Assembly: GCA_963921425.1 (NCBI GenBank)
Contig: OY992832.1
Span: 29,477,489 to 29,541,488, forward strand
Direction of reading: 5' to 3'
Source of the DNA: Dryas octopetala
Taxonomy: Eukaryota > Streptophyta > Magnoliopsida > Rosales > Rosaceae
Length of the DNA stretch: 64,000 bases
Of this stretch, positions 24,456-36,950 are shown one piece after another. Position 1 is the stretch's first letter. Each line of letters starts with the position of its first letter. The notes under the pieces were generated by a model. The model did not search any database and was not told the DNA's origin. It was given only the letters and a program-made list of their open reading frames with translations. Made by a program: the position numbers and the translations under genes.

Positions 24456-24460
<5 letters not shown>
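23931..24460 (-). promoter_or_regulatory. MYB 5' leader and proximal promoter region
   Basis: Upstream of the ATG lie a GA/CT tract (23951-23984), a TATAAAG on the minus strand at 24072-24066 about 140 bp upstream, a second GA tract (24151-24171) and two AT repeats (24318-24340 and 24365-24383). The TATA assignment is tentative. CT-rich leaders are common near plant transcription starts. Confidence 0.4.
23951..23984. repeat. (GA)17 microsatellite in MYB leader
   Basis: Uninterrupted GA dinucleotides for 34 bp, ending 21 bp upstream of the chosen start codon. Confidence 0.95.

Positions 24461-24524
<64 letters not shown>
24461..24524. repeat. (CT)32 microsatellite
   Basis: Uninterrupted CT dinucleotides for 64 bp, about 530 bp upstream of the MYB start. 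Confidence 0.97.
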
Positions 24525-24528
<4 letters not shown>

Positions 24529-25319
24529 CACACGTGTAGTTGAAGATAAACAATAAGATAATAAGGTATAATCCATGCTGTTTATTGTGGTCCAGGTCAT
24601 TCAGCTCCATTGCTGATTGGCCATGAAATCCACGTACATGTTTAAGCTAGCTTCATATTATTCAAACTAAAATTTGAATATGGAAAAAGTAGAAAAGACT
24701 CCAGTATGTGGAAATTCACCTTATATTATTCTCATATGAGAAAGTTGACAAAAGAAGTGATTTGGAACTTTCTCAATCAATCAATATATACTAGTGCTTG
24801 CATATAAATATAATATATATATATATACACACACACACCATGCATGTAAAAATAATTATATTGGGGCTCTGTATTAATTAGTATAAGTAACCCACTTGTA
24901 TAATCTTTAAAGATCAATAATTTAATTACATGTATCACATGTTGCACGGGTGGACTCCATGGAATGGGTCTCTATAATTTAATTATATCTAAATGTATAA
25001 TTAATAATTCAAAGGGTTTAACACTACATAAAGATCATTAAAATTAATGGATTGTAATTCAAGTAAGGCAGGCTTTTTGGCATTGAATTGTCAGTTTCGA
25101 TTTGATATATATTCTATGTGGCGTTAAGAAAAGATGAATCATGTGAAAAAAGAAAAAGAGGAAGAAGTTAATGGTGCAACAGATGATTGACTTATTAATT
25201 ATCAGAGCATCTTGAATTTAGAAGCAAGAAAATGTATATATATATATATATACATTTCTGACTCAAATATTTCTCTAATTAGCTAGCAAACAGAAAGTAT
25301 GCATATATATATATATATA
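24525..25319. other. Intergenic, upstream of MYB
   Basis: AT-rich DNA with TA repeats (25235-25252, 25303-25323). No gene or clear transposon recognised. Confidence 0.5.
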
Positions 25320-25329
25320 TATATAGCCT

Positions 25330-25730
25330 CAGATTCCTTCTGTTGAGGTATACCTCAACTTATTTATGTTGAGGTATGACCTTGTTGGGGCCCACACGAG
25401 TCGTTTTGTGTCGATCCGAACCGTTCGCAAGGATCATCTTCATTGATAGATCATCCTTGCAAGAAATTAGCCAAATCGGAAATCATTTGCCTATCTAACT
25501 TTGATAAAACAAATGGACGGTTTCATCGAAAATATTTGGTTCGTCCATTTATTTGATCAAAGTTAGATAGGCAAATGATTTCCGATTTGGCTAATTTTTT
25601 GCAAGGATGATCTATCTACGGAGATGTAAAAATTGAACGGTTCGGATCGACACAAAACGACTCGTATGGGCCCCAACAGGGTATACCTCAACATAAATAA
25701 GTTGAGGTATACCTCAACAGAAGGAGTCTG
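25330..25730. mobile_element. Foldback MITE, 401 bp, near-perfect palindrome
   Basis: Arms start CAGATTCCTTCTGTTGAGG at the left and, inverted, CAGACTCCTTCTGTTGAGG at the right. They stay complementary almost to the centre near 25530. Flanked by a perfect 10-bp duplication TATATAGCCT (25320-25329 and 25731-25740), which fits a Mutator-type origin. It lies about 1.4 kb upstream of the MYB start. A transcript through it would fold into one long hairpin. Confidence 0.88.
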
Positions 25731-25740
25731 TATATAGCCT

Positions 25741-26005
25741 TGTGCTTCAATTTTATCAAAGATGGGCATTTTTGCAAATATATATATATGAAAATTTTTA
25801 AACAAGTATCCAAAATTCGGATTGTGAGAGAGCGTTCAAATTAACTGTGTTATATATATCATTTTTTAGGTGTGAGGGAATTAATTACATAAACTTGAAT
25901 TAATTTAGGATGTCTGAATTTACTTATTAACTATACAACAGTGTTTAACTGTCTCTATGCAAGACTACGTCACTTCACTGAGGTAAAATTAGAAGACCAA
26001 AAGCA
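25741..26005. other. Intergenic, nothing recognised
   Basis: AT-rich spacer between two MITEs. Confidence 0.5.
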
Positions 26006-26013
26006 AAATTAAT

Positions 26014-26184
26014 AGGAAAATACTTGAGTATTCAGAAATAAGTACCAAACTTGTCCTTACAACCAATTATATGAGCTCATGATGGGGTCCACTACCTTCT
26101 CTCTCATGGTGGACCCCATTATGAAATCATGTGATTAATTGTGAAGACAAATTTGTACTCATTTCTGAGTACCAAACACTGCCC
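26014..26184. mobile_element. hAT-type MITE, 171 bp
   Basis: Perfect 8-bp duplication AAATTAAT (26006-26013 and 26185-26192). The arms pair through CAGAAATAAGTAC/GTACTCATTTCTG and GGGGTCCAC/GTGGACCCC around a short loop near 26095. The right end, inverted, starts GGGCAGTGTTTGGTAC. Confidence 0.8.
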
Positions 26185-26192
26185 AAATTAAT

Positions 26193-26558
26193 ATGTTTAA
26201 TGTCAAAGTTATATATATATATATAACTTGTATATAGGATGGCGGCGTGATATCTATTCTCCTGTGTTTACATATCGGTTTTGAACTGATATCTAAAAGT
26301 CCTTATTACTTGAGAAATTATTTGAATTTGATATGGAAAAAAAATTTTGAAATTAGTTTTTTCCTTTTTGGATGGATAAAAACACAAGAACTAATATATT
26401 TTACATGTATTATATCGTTATTGTTTCAAAGATCCGATATCTTATAACTGTATTATATTTGTTTGAATATACTCATACTGGCATAAATATACTCATAGAC
26501 ATCAGTTCCTGTCTATTTTAGGATGTCATACTGCCCCCAAAATCTAATTTAGCTTATG
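26193..26558. other. Intergenic, nothing recognised
   Basis: AT-rich spacer up to the solo LTR duplication at 26559-26563. Confidence 0.5.
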
Positions 26559-26563
26559 AATGA

Positions 26564-29376
26564 TGTAACACCCTGACTTTTTGGCTTATGGTAATTTTGT
26601 TACTTAAGTCTTTTAACCTTGTTCTTAAGCTTTGTTTAAAGGAATTGAAATTTTCCTTAACTTTATTTTAACTAACCAAAATATTTGATTGTGGTTCTAG
26701 AGTTAGTTGTGTGGAAGTGAATTTTGGAAAAGGAAATTCAAAAGTTTGGTGATTATTTTATTTATTTTCATTTTTCAGAATTAAATTATGAGATGAAAAT
26801 TTTTTGTAATTTTTCTGGAAATGATTGAATTATTCTAAGGCTATAGTAAATTAGTACTCATTGATACAAGTCCGTAGCATTTTTCGGGGAATTATTTAGA
26901 GTCTTGAGCTATTTTTGGTAAATTTTCGAAGCTAGAGAAATTAGAAAAAATAGAAAAAAAAAAAGAAAAGAAATGAAAAAAAAATGTTGACTGGACTGAT
27001 AGCACGCCACGTGGCGCACTCCTATTGGCCCAGCAAGCTGATGTGGCACCACACAGGCGCTGAGGTGAGCGAGCTCACTGGAGCAACTCTGGACGCATCA
27101 CACCGGATCCGCCTCCACGATCTAATCTTGGTCGTTGGGCCTCATGAAAGCCAAGCGATCCTATCCATCCATTCAGTGTGAAGGACCGGTCAGCCAAACC
27201 GGGTCAGCTTTAACCTGCGTGTCCCCTAGCCGGGCGACCCGGCCCTTTTTGTCTCTGTAATCGGGAGACCCGCCGGTTTGTGTTGACCTAATTCGAGTTT
27301 TCTTGTGTTTTTGACACTTTTGTGCATCCTATCCTACATTGAAAAATTAGATAAACTTCTCACCCTCAAGTGCCTATAAATAGAGACCCTTGTACCTCAA
27401 TTTCACTTGCACCACCAACTGAAGTTAGAGTTACTCACTCCTTAGTTCTTTGGGAGTCTCTCTAAGAAGAGATATACCAAAAGGGAAGAAAATTCTTATA
27501 ATTTAAAAGTTTTCTTTAGAGGGCTTGCCAAGGAGGAGGAGTCCTTAGGAGTGGACTTAGGAGTGAAATCTAGCTTTGGATCGAGGTCTACAACCGGGTA
27601 AGTATTTTATTATTTCTACTTTATTTATTTATTTTTAAGCTTTAATATTAGGTTGCATAGTTACATTAATTAAGTAGGATTTATTTATTTAATCATGCTT
27701 AAGTTTATTTTAGAGATTTAATTGCTTAATTTATTTGGTTAATTAAGCATGATTAGTTGTAGTCTTAATTTGAAGATTTAATTTAAGGCTAATAATATGT
27801 TAGGCTTAGCATGACTCTATGGTAGAAATTAAGTTGGATTTAAACTATTATTCAAACTTGGTTAATTTATGGAATATTTTGGAGAAATACTAATTAATTA
27901 AATACTTGGATAGTACTTAGGTTTGATTTATTCTAACCTAAATTAATTTGTGGAATTGCTTTGAACTAAAGCAATTAGTCAAGTGGTTTGACTTTAAGAT
28001 AAAACTTGAAACTTAGAAACCCTAAAGAGTCGAGTTTAGTCCACTTAGGACTAGAGTCTCTAGGGACTTGTGACCTAAAAGGATGGGTCATAACAAGATT
28101 GTGTTAAACTTAACTTTTGACTAAGTTGTCGTATTGTTGGACACTAAGAACACCAATTACCGAATAATTTCTTTGTGACGTGACAAGAAGGTGATGAATT
28201 CGAGACGGATGAGTATGCATAGGCTATGTAAAAGAATACGTGAAGAGCAATAGATTCAAAGTAGGGGGATTTATCCTACATTCCTCACTATGGACCTTGT
28301 GTGTGCTTGTGTTTTTAAATTATTATAACATGCTATTATAAATATGTTTATTGGTTTGAGAGTAAGGGTAGCGTTGTCGCACGTGACCTTGGGTTCAAAA
28401 TCCTACACCTTTTAGAAGAATTGATCAGTACATTATGGGGAGCTTAGCCAAGTTAACACGTGGCTACTTGTGCTTGTGCGAAGCGGGGACCCATGATTGA
28501 TCAAGTGGCAGTGATACGGTATCTGAATTGCAAGTTTCTATATCTGTGTACCGAGGCACTCTCGCTATGAATGCTATTTCTTTTCATAGATGGCCATAGT
28601 TGTACCTAATGTGTATCGACCATCAGGTATGAGTGATTTGTTATGAAATTGCATGATTATAATTATGTGCATGTATAACCGAGTCATAAATGTTTTGAAA
28701 AAGATTTCAAAGGAAATGTTTGAAGAACTTGTTTCGGATGATTTAAGAATCCAATGGAAAAGAATTTACACTATGTTTTTCACTGAGAAAGGTTTTGTGG
28801 TTTTCAAATTAGTCAGGGTCCCCTGAGGGGAAGCTATGATCGTATAAGATGCTTACCCCCACATTGTTTTTGTGTTCCTTGTTTATTGGATGTTTTTATA
28901 GGTACGAGCATGGTAAAGAGACGAACTTGGACGAGGGTCGAGCAGAGCAATATCTTGAGACTTGTCAACTTTCTGGATTTAATTGGTGATGTCATTTAAT
29001 TGTTTTCTCGCATCAAGTATGTTTTGAATGATTTTGCCTCCATTGTTTGGAGATGGTTTTGAGCTATTTACTTTGAGTTCACGTTCGCATAGCTTTGAAA
29101 CCTTTATTCTATGCTTGCTATGTATTTCAAATTTATATAATTCTTCAAGGTTGCAATGAACTACCGTAACCTTAGGGGTTGGTTTTATAAAGAAGTTTTA
29201 TTTTTACTTCATATGTTTTCCACTATTTATTATCTCTAATTCAACCCGTACGAAACCCAAAAGGCTTAACCCGCCTTGAGTATCTTGGGGGATTAATACT
29301 TGATTTAGTAGTATTAATCTCTTGGGGCATTCAAGGTAAGTGCCTCCGTTGCATACTAGGGGTTCGGGGTGTGAAA
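26564..29376 (+). mobile_element. Solo LTR, family C (2.8 kb)
   Basis: Starts TGTAACACCCTGAC and ends GGTTCGGGGTGTGAAA, flanked by a 5-bp duplication AATGA (26559-26563 and 29377-29381). The final CA reads AA, one mutation. It matches, in reverse, the split LTR at 37564-42887 over long stretches (for example TTAAAGGAATT and the TATAAATAG region). There is no internal domain. It has a TATA box at 27375-27382. Confidence 0.9.
27375..27382 (+). promoter_or_regulatory. TATA box in family C LTR
   Basis: TATAAATA in GTGCCTATAAATAGAGACCC. The same motif occurs on the minus strand of the second family C copy at about 42061-42070, which supports a real LTR promoter. Confidence 0.6.
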
Positions 29377-29381
29377 AATGA

Positions 29382-29673
29382 TATCCGTTATTTTATGGAA
29401 ATCGATATATAAACACTATAAGATATCTTCTCATGGACATGAATGAAACATGTTTAAGAAAGTGAGATATTATGGAAGCCTCAATCAATGAGGTTACTGC
29501 TATATTGATCGATATATAGAGCAAATACATAATGAGTACAAGAGTCATTATATGACTATAACACGTAAGAGATAAATGCTAGTCTAACTGATAATTAATT
29601 GAAAGACAATATTACAATATAATCAAGTAGATGAACGACTAGATAAGATTGGACCCTTATCACTCTTATCACA
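29382..29673 (-). mobile_element. copia-2 3' LTR, left end uncertain
   Basis: On the minus strand a polypurine-like GCAGGGG (29680-29674) is followed by TGTGATAAGAGTG from 29673, as expected for the start of a 3' LTR after a copia gene. The far end may be TGTTTAAG at 29451 or may be cut by the family C insertion; I cannot decide. Confidence 0.45.
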
Positions 29674-30825
29674 CCCCTGCAAGATGACAGGGCGAGATCA
29701 AACTGGATGCATGGAAATGAGATACCAGAAGCGTTAGTAGATAAACCTTTTGTTAGCACATCTACAAGCTGATCTTGAGTTGACACATAACAGACATCAA
29801 GTTCTTTTCAAATAACTTCTTCTCGTACATAATGAAAGTCGATCTCAACATGCCTAGTACAGGCATGAAAAACAGGATTAGATGTCAACGAAATGGCACT
29901 AATATTGTCACACCATAACTTGGGACATGATAAATAAATATGCAGATCACAAAAATTAAAGTGATCGAAACCACGATAATGTAGCAGTAGTATAAGCCAG
30001 TTGACGATACTCGGCCTCTGTACTAGAACGAGACACACCTCCTTGTTTCTTGGAAGTCCAAGAAATGAGATTATTACCCAAAAAGATGCAAGACCCACCA
30101 GTGGAGCGTCAATCATTTGGATCCCCAGCATAGTCTGCATCAGAATATAAAAAAGTAAAAAGAAGACCTTGTGTAACGGGCCAGAAGTATAAAGAAAACC
30201 ATGTGTAATCGTACTCTTGAGGTAGCGAAGAATCCTACCCTCTTAATTGCAGTCCAATGAGTAGTGATAGACTTTTGCATGTATTGACAAACCTGGTTGA
30301 CAGCAAAGGCGATGTCGGGCCTTGTGGAAGTAAGATATTGTAGTGCACCGACAACACTTCGATAATTAGTAAGATTTGGAAGCAAATCGCCATAAAAAAT
30401 ACTAAGGCGCCTACCACTAACGGCAGGTGTAGTCATTGCTTTAGAATTAATAAGGTTTGTACGTTGCAGTAGAACAGTGATGTACTTTGACTGACACAAG
30501 TGAAGGCCTATATTGTTTCGAGTAGCTTCAATGCCCAAGAAGTAATGAATGGGTCTAAGATCTTTCATGGAAAAGAGACAAACCATATCCTTAATAAGTT
30601 GAGTAATGTGGGTTGAACTGTACGTTACCTGTAATTGATATATCGTTAACATAAATAAGAAGATATATAATAACAAGCCCATGAATATAAGTGGAAAGAG
30701 AATAATCTACCAAAGAAGCTTGAAAGCCCAAATGTTTCAAGTGAGTGGAAAAACATTAAAACCAGGTCTGTGTTGCCTGTTTAAGACCATATAAAGATCG
30801 TCGAAGTTTGCAGACCAAATTAGGA
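29674..30825 (-). pseudogene. copia-2 polyprotein, C-terminal part (RT end and RNase H)
   Basis: Read right to left: SLYGLKQATQTWF next to the LTR insertion (about 30760-30800), a catalytic box altered to YVND near 30643-30655, MKDLRPIHYFLGIEA, YLTSTRPDIAFAVNQVCQYM (about 30350-30290), [17 protein letters not shown] (about 29920-29870), and QDQLVDVLTKGLS (about 29775). Several frameshifts separate these pieces. It is the same element as 33015-36034; the coding sequence is split by the LTR at 30831-33009 between Asp-Pro-Gln-Tyr and Pro-Asn-Leu-Val-Cys. Confidence 0.85.
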
Positions 30826-30830
30826 TATTG

Positions 30831-33009
30831 TGTAACGCCCCGAACCTCAGGCCCATAAAAACACTGAAACATCAACCTTTTAAATTTGTTTTCTCTTTCC
30901 TTTGAGCCATGCACATAAATATAAATAAATAAATTTCTTTCAAATAAAACATTTATGTAAAACCTCTGTATAAAAACATTTAAACAAAACAAAGTGGGTC
31001 TCATTGCCTCTACTTCTCCTCACTACTTCCTCAACCTGCTTAACCTGCAAAACACAAACCCTACACCACATCCATGATGTACCGGATTATACAACAAACT
31101 TGGTAAGCTCGAAAGATCGTATGAGTGAAATGTCTTAAACAAATATCCTCAAGTTTCATTCTAAAAAATATAATCCATAATAACATCTATAATTACTCAA
31201 AGCATAAATCATAATTATCAACTCATGCCAGTATTAAACAATAATCATGAATAATATTCCAGCAACCTCAACATAAATAATTAACAACGTTATAGACCTC
31301 GTGGCATCTCAATAATCCACAATGATCATAGATAGAAATCCTGAAAAATTTAATCGCTTACTCATAAATCATAAATCTCAATTATCCCCAAAATAATCTT
31401 TTAACTTTAAAATCCTCAATAAATAATCACTCAACAATAATAATTCTCATGGCAAACCCGTAATTCTCAATTATCTATTTATTCCCAAATCCTCATTTAA
31501 TCACTTAAAACTCAAAATCTTCATCATTTTCATCCTCTAGATTCAAGCCTAGACTTACCAAATCCTAGCATACAATTCATACAAGCATACCATGCAAAGC
31601 AACACAACTATCTAATTCACTCACATCGCTCTTTGAAATCCCCCAGTTTTAAAACCATTTCTCAAATTCATTTTTAAATCATCTCAAAACTGTAAATCGA
31701 ACTCTGAATAACAAATAATACTTTCAAGCTGTAAAACTATTAAAATGTTTGAAATAATATGCAATGCCTTACTGAAACTGTCATTTAAAATGTTTACTGA
31801 TGAAAAATTATTTTTCAAAATACTCCACAACTGAATCCTCAAGCCACACTAGTACCTGGGGAACTGCTGGTCATATACTGCCCAGTCATCTCTAGGCAAG
31901 TGAAGAGCAATATGTGATGCTGGTCATACACCGCCGACTAGGCAAGTGCAGAGCAAATGCTGGTCATATACCGCCGAGTTATCTTGAGACGAGTGCAGAG
32001 CAATATATAATGCTGGTCATACACCGCCGACTGGGCAAGTGCAGAGCGAATGCTGGTCATACACAGCCGAGTCATCTCTAGGCGAGTGCAGAGCAATTCT
32101 ATACCTACTGAGGGGGGTACTAATATGACGGTTTGAAGCTGCTTTTGGATATCTCAATAAACCACATCTCAGGAACACTCATCCAAGTAAAAACTGAAAG
32201 CATAATTCTTTCAATAAATCTGCTTAAATAAAATCATTCTCAAATCATGAAAGCTGTACGATGTGATTTTATGCAGTCCTTGAGATCTTACTTTGATTGA
32301 GTTTTAAGTTGTGAGATTTAATTATGTGATTATTAGTATTCTTATTTGAGGTTTTAATTGATATTACTACCTAATATATTTTGTGGGAAATTTTGAAGTC
32401 TCTGATATACATGAGTTATTTAAATCTATGCGTTTGAAGGCTTCATGATGTTTTCGAAAGTAGTTTTGTAAATTGGTTTTAAAACTGAGGGAATTCAAAG
32501 AGCGAGGTGAGGCCTTAGAGTTAGTTAAATTTTAAGCCTTATGAAAAGATAATTAAATTTTGTGCTTCGTTTTCATGACTTGTCCACTCACTAAGTTTAT
32601 CTCACGTTTTCTCAATTTGTTAATCTTTCCCCCTAGGTAATAATGATGGTGGAGGTCGAGCCAATCACGTCGAGGCATTAACGTCCATTTCTTTACTCGG
32701 ACCCTGTAGGCGCCACTTCCATTTTGAAAAATTCCTTTCACTTTAATGTAGAATTCTTTGTAACAGAAGTAGTAGCTCTGATAACCATATTTAAATTATA
32801 AGTTATTTTGTTTTTGTTGGGTCTGAGACCCCTTTTTGGTTGTGGTAGAGGCGGTTGTTGGTTTTAGAAGTGTTTTACAGGTTTTTTTAATTTTGGGTTA
32901 GTCCATTTTCAGGGGAGGTTCTGCCTAATTTTCGGTAGGATTTTCTTTGAATTTGGATCCCACAGGACCTCTCCGAGTTTCAGGGTGAAATCTGGGGGTG
33001 GTCCTGTCA
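30831..33009. mobile_element. Chimeric LTR with inverted halves (2.2 kb)
   Basis: Perfect 5-bp duplication TATTG (30826-30830 and 33010-33014) and TG...CA ends show it inserted as one unit. Its left half (from TGTAACGCCCCGAAC to about 32100) is the reverse complement of family B 3' sequence. Its right half (about 32230-33009, ending GGTCCTGTCA) is family A 3' sequence in forward orientation. Shared internal words appear in opposite orientation (31634-31660 against 32476-32505), so the whole is an imperfect palindrome centred near 32000 on a tandem repeat block. Family A and B LTRs are related, so an inverted recombination between relatives is one explanation. Confidence 0.8.
31858..32100. repeat. 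Tandem repeat at the centre of the chimeric LTR
   Basis: Four or so diverged units of about 50-65 bp, each with GCTGGTCATACACCGCCGA and a GCAAGTGCAGAGC-type word. Confidence 0.8.
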
Positions 33010-33014
33010 TATTG

Positions 33015-36000
33015 AGGATCCACAAAGCCATTAGGTTGACTCATTAACACATCTTCTTTGAGATAACCATGCAAGAACGCATTTTGAACATTAAGTTGAT
33101 GAATGGGGCAGTTAGAACTAACATAAATTACAATAATTAACCTGATAGTGTTGTGATTGACCACGGGACTAAACGTTTTCCTATAATCGAGGCCCGCTTG
33201 TTGGTGAAACCCATTTGCCACAAGACGGGCCGTCAATACTCCCATCAGACTTCTTTTTAATTTTGTAAACCCATTTGTTGGGAAGAACGTTGTAGGTATA
33301 ATGAGAGGGAACAAGAATCCATGTGCCTGCTCGTTGGAGGGCATTGAACTCATTTGCCATGGCCTTCCTCTACTTTTCATTCTTGTTTGCCTATCCAAAA
33401 CAAGTGGGCTCCACACAATCATTAGATAAAATAACAATATGTGCATATTTGGAGTTAGGTTATTTAAAGATATCGTCTTTGCCCCGAGTCACCGTTGGAT
33501 GTAAGTTGCCTGGATTACCCACAAAAGTCATAGTTCAAGAAATTATGGGTGATTGTGGAGGTGAGACAAGGGGTCGAAACCTGCTGGGAATGTGACCCAT
33601 TAGAAGATTGCGGCATGGAGAGACTGCTGGGTGATTGGCTAAGGGGTGACTCAGAGAAAGGCTCCCCGTGAGACAATGTGACGTGGTGGGGGAGATAAAG
33701 GAATGTGGCCCGCCTGTCCTGTAGGAAGACGAGAGGATGAAGGAGGCTGGGCTAAAGTTGTATGGCCCAAAATCGGGGCTGCAAATTAAGGTGGAGTTGA
33801 CTGGCTTTGTGGTATAACATCGAATGGGCCTGCAGAAGCAGGTGGAAGAGTAGGTGTAGGCTGGGCTGGAGAAGCATCAGACCGGCCCATTGAAGAAGAA
33901 TTAGCAGCAGCCTAAACGATGTGTGGGGAAGTGTGGATTCAGTAGCCAGGGAAGGCACCCCCGTAGACGGAGCAACAATAGTCCCCATTGTATAATCAAG
34001 ACATCCATAACCATGTTGATTTAAAGAATAGCCCAAAAAGATACATTGTTTGACCTATATTGAAGTTTATTTGAATTATACTGCCGAAGATATGGATAAC
34101 AAGCACATTCAAATACTTTGAGAAAATCATACTTTGGAGTTTTTGTGAATAATTTATGATATGGGCTTTGAAAGTTAATGGACTGTGATGGTAATCGATT
34201 GATTAAATAAACAGCCGTATGAAAAGCCTCAGCCCAATACTTAATCGACATGGAAGAATGAGCAAGTAAAGTAAGGCCCATATCAACAATGTGCCTATGT
34301 TTGCGCTTAGCTATCCAATTTTGTTCAGGATGATGATCGAGGACAAGTAACACGGTAGTTTGTACCATGTTGTTCTAAGAAAGTTTAAATTAAGTGATTG
34401 ATATATTCACCACCACCATCACTATGAAGAGTTTTAATGGTGGTAAAAAACATATTCTCAACTAATAACTTAAACTTTTGAAAAATAGAAAAAACATCAG
34501 ATTTTTGTTGCATAGGATACATTCACACATATTTGGAAAAGCTATTAATAAAAATAACAAAATATTTATAACCAGAATTTAATTGATAAGTATGGGGAAG
34601 TCCAAGCATCATAAGAAATCAACTCCAAAGGAAATTTACAAATTAGAAAAAGAATTATTAAATGACAACTTCGTCCATTTGCCCAGAGGGCATGATGAAC
34701 AAAAATTCTTAGACCTAACACCAACTATGGGCAATTTATTTGTAGAAATAATCTTATTCAAAATTAAGGAAGACAAATGACCCAATCTGGAATGCCACAC
34801 ATTTTCTGAAACTCGAACATCTATAAATTAAAGCAAATGGACGACTCTAAATAGACACTCGACCAGGGAAGAGATAAAGACCATTGCTACTCTGTCCGCG
34901 GAAAAGTGTCCTCTCCGTTGCCAAATCTTGAACAAGAAAATAATCGGGAAAAAAAGTGAAGAAGCAATTATTATCCTTTGTAAATTTTTTGACAGAGATA
35001 ATATTACTAGAAGCATGTGGACAATAAAAAACATCTTGTAAATTAAAATAAGAAGAATTATTAGAAATAATGGATTGACCAATAGAACGAATAGGCAAAC
35101 CTTGACCACCTAAGACACCACCAATAGTGTCTTGACCATGATAATCCCGTGGGTTCACTAGGTTTCCAGCATCAGTGGTGATGTGGACATTAGCACCCAC
35201 ATTTGTCAACCAAGTTGGAGTTCCAAATGACACAGCAGTTACTACCATAGTTGACAATTTTTTAGGGAAAACACGACCTTCAAAGGAGTGGTTCATTCTA
35301 TTGTAACAGTCTATTGTGAAATGACCCAACCTGTTACATATTTGGCACTGGACCCGACCATGTGTATTAAATGAAGTGCCAAAAGAAAACATATTCGAAC
35401 CTGAAGCACCATGTGGGTGCGAACCAACCATGGAAGACTCGCGGTCTGCAGCGTGAGTATTCGAAGGAGAAGGTATGAACCCAGATGATGAACCACCTTG
35501 GTACGTTGCTGCCAGAATAAGACCCACGTATGACCGCTAGAGTGATTGTTGTTGTATCCATGAACACTGCCGCAATGCCCGAAAGGAAAAGCACGGCCAC
35601 CACGTCTGGCACCAAGTTGAGCCGCCATGACAACAGTACTATCACCCACTGGCATTTGATACGAGAGAAAACGACGCTTAGCACTGTATAGTAAGGACTC
35701 AAGACCATCGTAGGAAATGAGGGTCTCCCGATCGAGCTTGAATGGAATCAATGGTATTTTCATAAAGCAGTCTGACATTACTTATGATAGTGGCCACCAA
35801 GTCAGTATCAAAAACATCACTGCCGGATAAAGAGAGCATATCAACCATAGCTAAATTAGTATATATCATTCTAGACATTATTAAGACGCTCTTCAAATAT
35901 CTAGCTAGTTCACAGTAGGCCAGATGGATGATGGACCTTGAACACATCATCACCATCAAGGTCCATGTTCCGAGTAATTCATCAAAAAGTTGCTTCTCTT

Positions 36001-36034
36001 AACATTACACAATGAAAATATATATGTTACCTAT
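33015..36034 (-). pseudogene. copia-2 polyprotein, N-terminal part (gag, protease, integrase, RT start)
   Basis: Read right to left: gag end (35959-35540); zinc knuckle CQICNRLGHFTIDC (CX2CX4HX4C, about 35350-35300); protease box WLTNVGANVHIT (about 35210-35175), where the usual Asp-Ser/Thr-Gly-Ala reads Asn-Val-Gly-Ala, so the catalytic Asp is lost; GAG-pre-integrase; integrase core with NGIAKRKHRHIVD-like reading WIAKRKHRHIVD and WAEAFHTAVYLINRLP (about 34330-34180); and RT start LVANGFHQQAGLDY and NAFLHGYLKEDV (about 33220-33040). Frameshifts and stops are frequent. The 5' LTR and gag start are missing at the 36035 junction. Confidence 0.85.
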
Positions 36035-36769
36035 TGTAACACCCCAAAACTTAATGATTTTGGTTTAAGGGTGTTACCAAGCTAATTGATTAGTTTAGAA
36101 CTAATTGATACATTTTGAAACTCAAAATGTGGATTTAATCCATATGATTAATTCTATAAAAGTTGTTTCATTTTTTAATTTCCCCTATTCTTAAATTAAT
36201 GTGCTTTTTATAAATTTAATTCCTCTAGTTATTTATTTGTTCAACTATGCATCTATTTCACCACACAAATTTGTTCAAGTGTTTTGAGTAGCCTTTTCGA
36301 ATCACATGTGCACTTACACTTGTGCACATGTATGATTTATACTAGGGGTGGTGCACTAATACCGGATACCGAAAACCATACTGGATCCATCTCGTTCCGT
36401 GTCAAGTTTGTGCCGAAAATTGATACCATTCGTCATCTCGTACCGATCTCAACCCATACCGAAGTTTAATGGGATGGAAGTGGTTTCCACATCTCAATCT
36501 CGTGTCATCCCATACCGTACCAGTCCCTATTTAATTTTATTTATTTATTTTTTATTAGGTGTGAAAAAAATTATATATATTCCTTTGGACTTGATATAAT
36601 AATTAATAAAATTAAATATATTTTATACATCATTCTTTGGACTTTAAGATATTATTTTAGATCTCTATTTAAGTATAATCATTGCATAAAAGTCTTAAAA
36701 TATTACTAGTTTATAGTTTATATATTGTAAAAAATATTACTAAAAGTCAAAAACTATTATTCATAGTTT

Positions 36770-36950
36770 ATATACTAAAATTATTATAGTATAGGGTTAA
36801 TTTTTATGGTTTATATAATTTATATACTAAAATTATTATAGTATGAGGTTAATTTTTATGGTTTATATACTAAAATTATTATAGTATAGGGTTAATTTTT
36901 ATGGTTTATATAGTTTATATACTAAAAATTATTATAGTTTAAGGTATAAG
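36770..36950. repeat. AT-rich tandem repeat in hAT-1
   Basis: Three to four copies of a 45-65 bp unit containing ATACTAAAATTATTATAGTA and GGTTAATTTTTATGG. Confidence 0.85.

Noticed and set aside
36284-36599. Short plus-strand open frames at the hAT-1 left end
   Set aside because: They span the terminal inverted repeat and its subterminal words.
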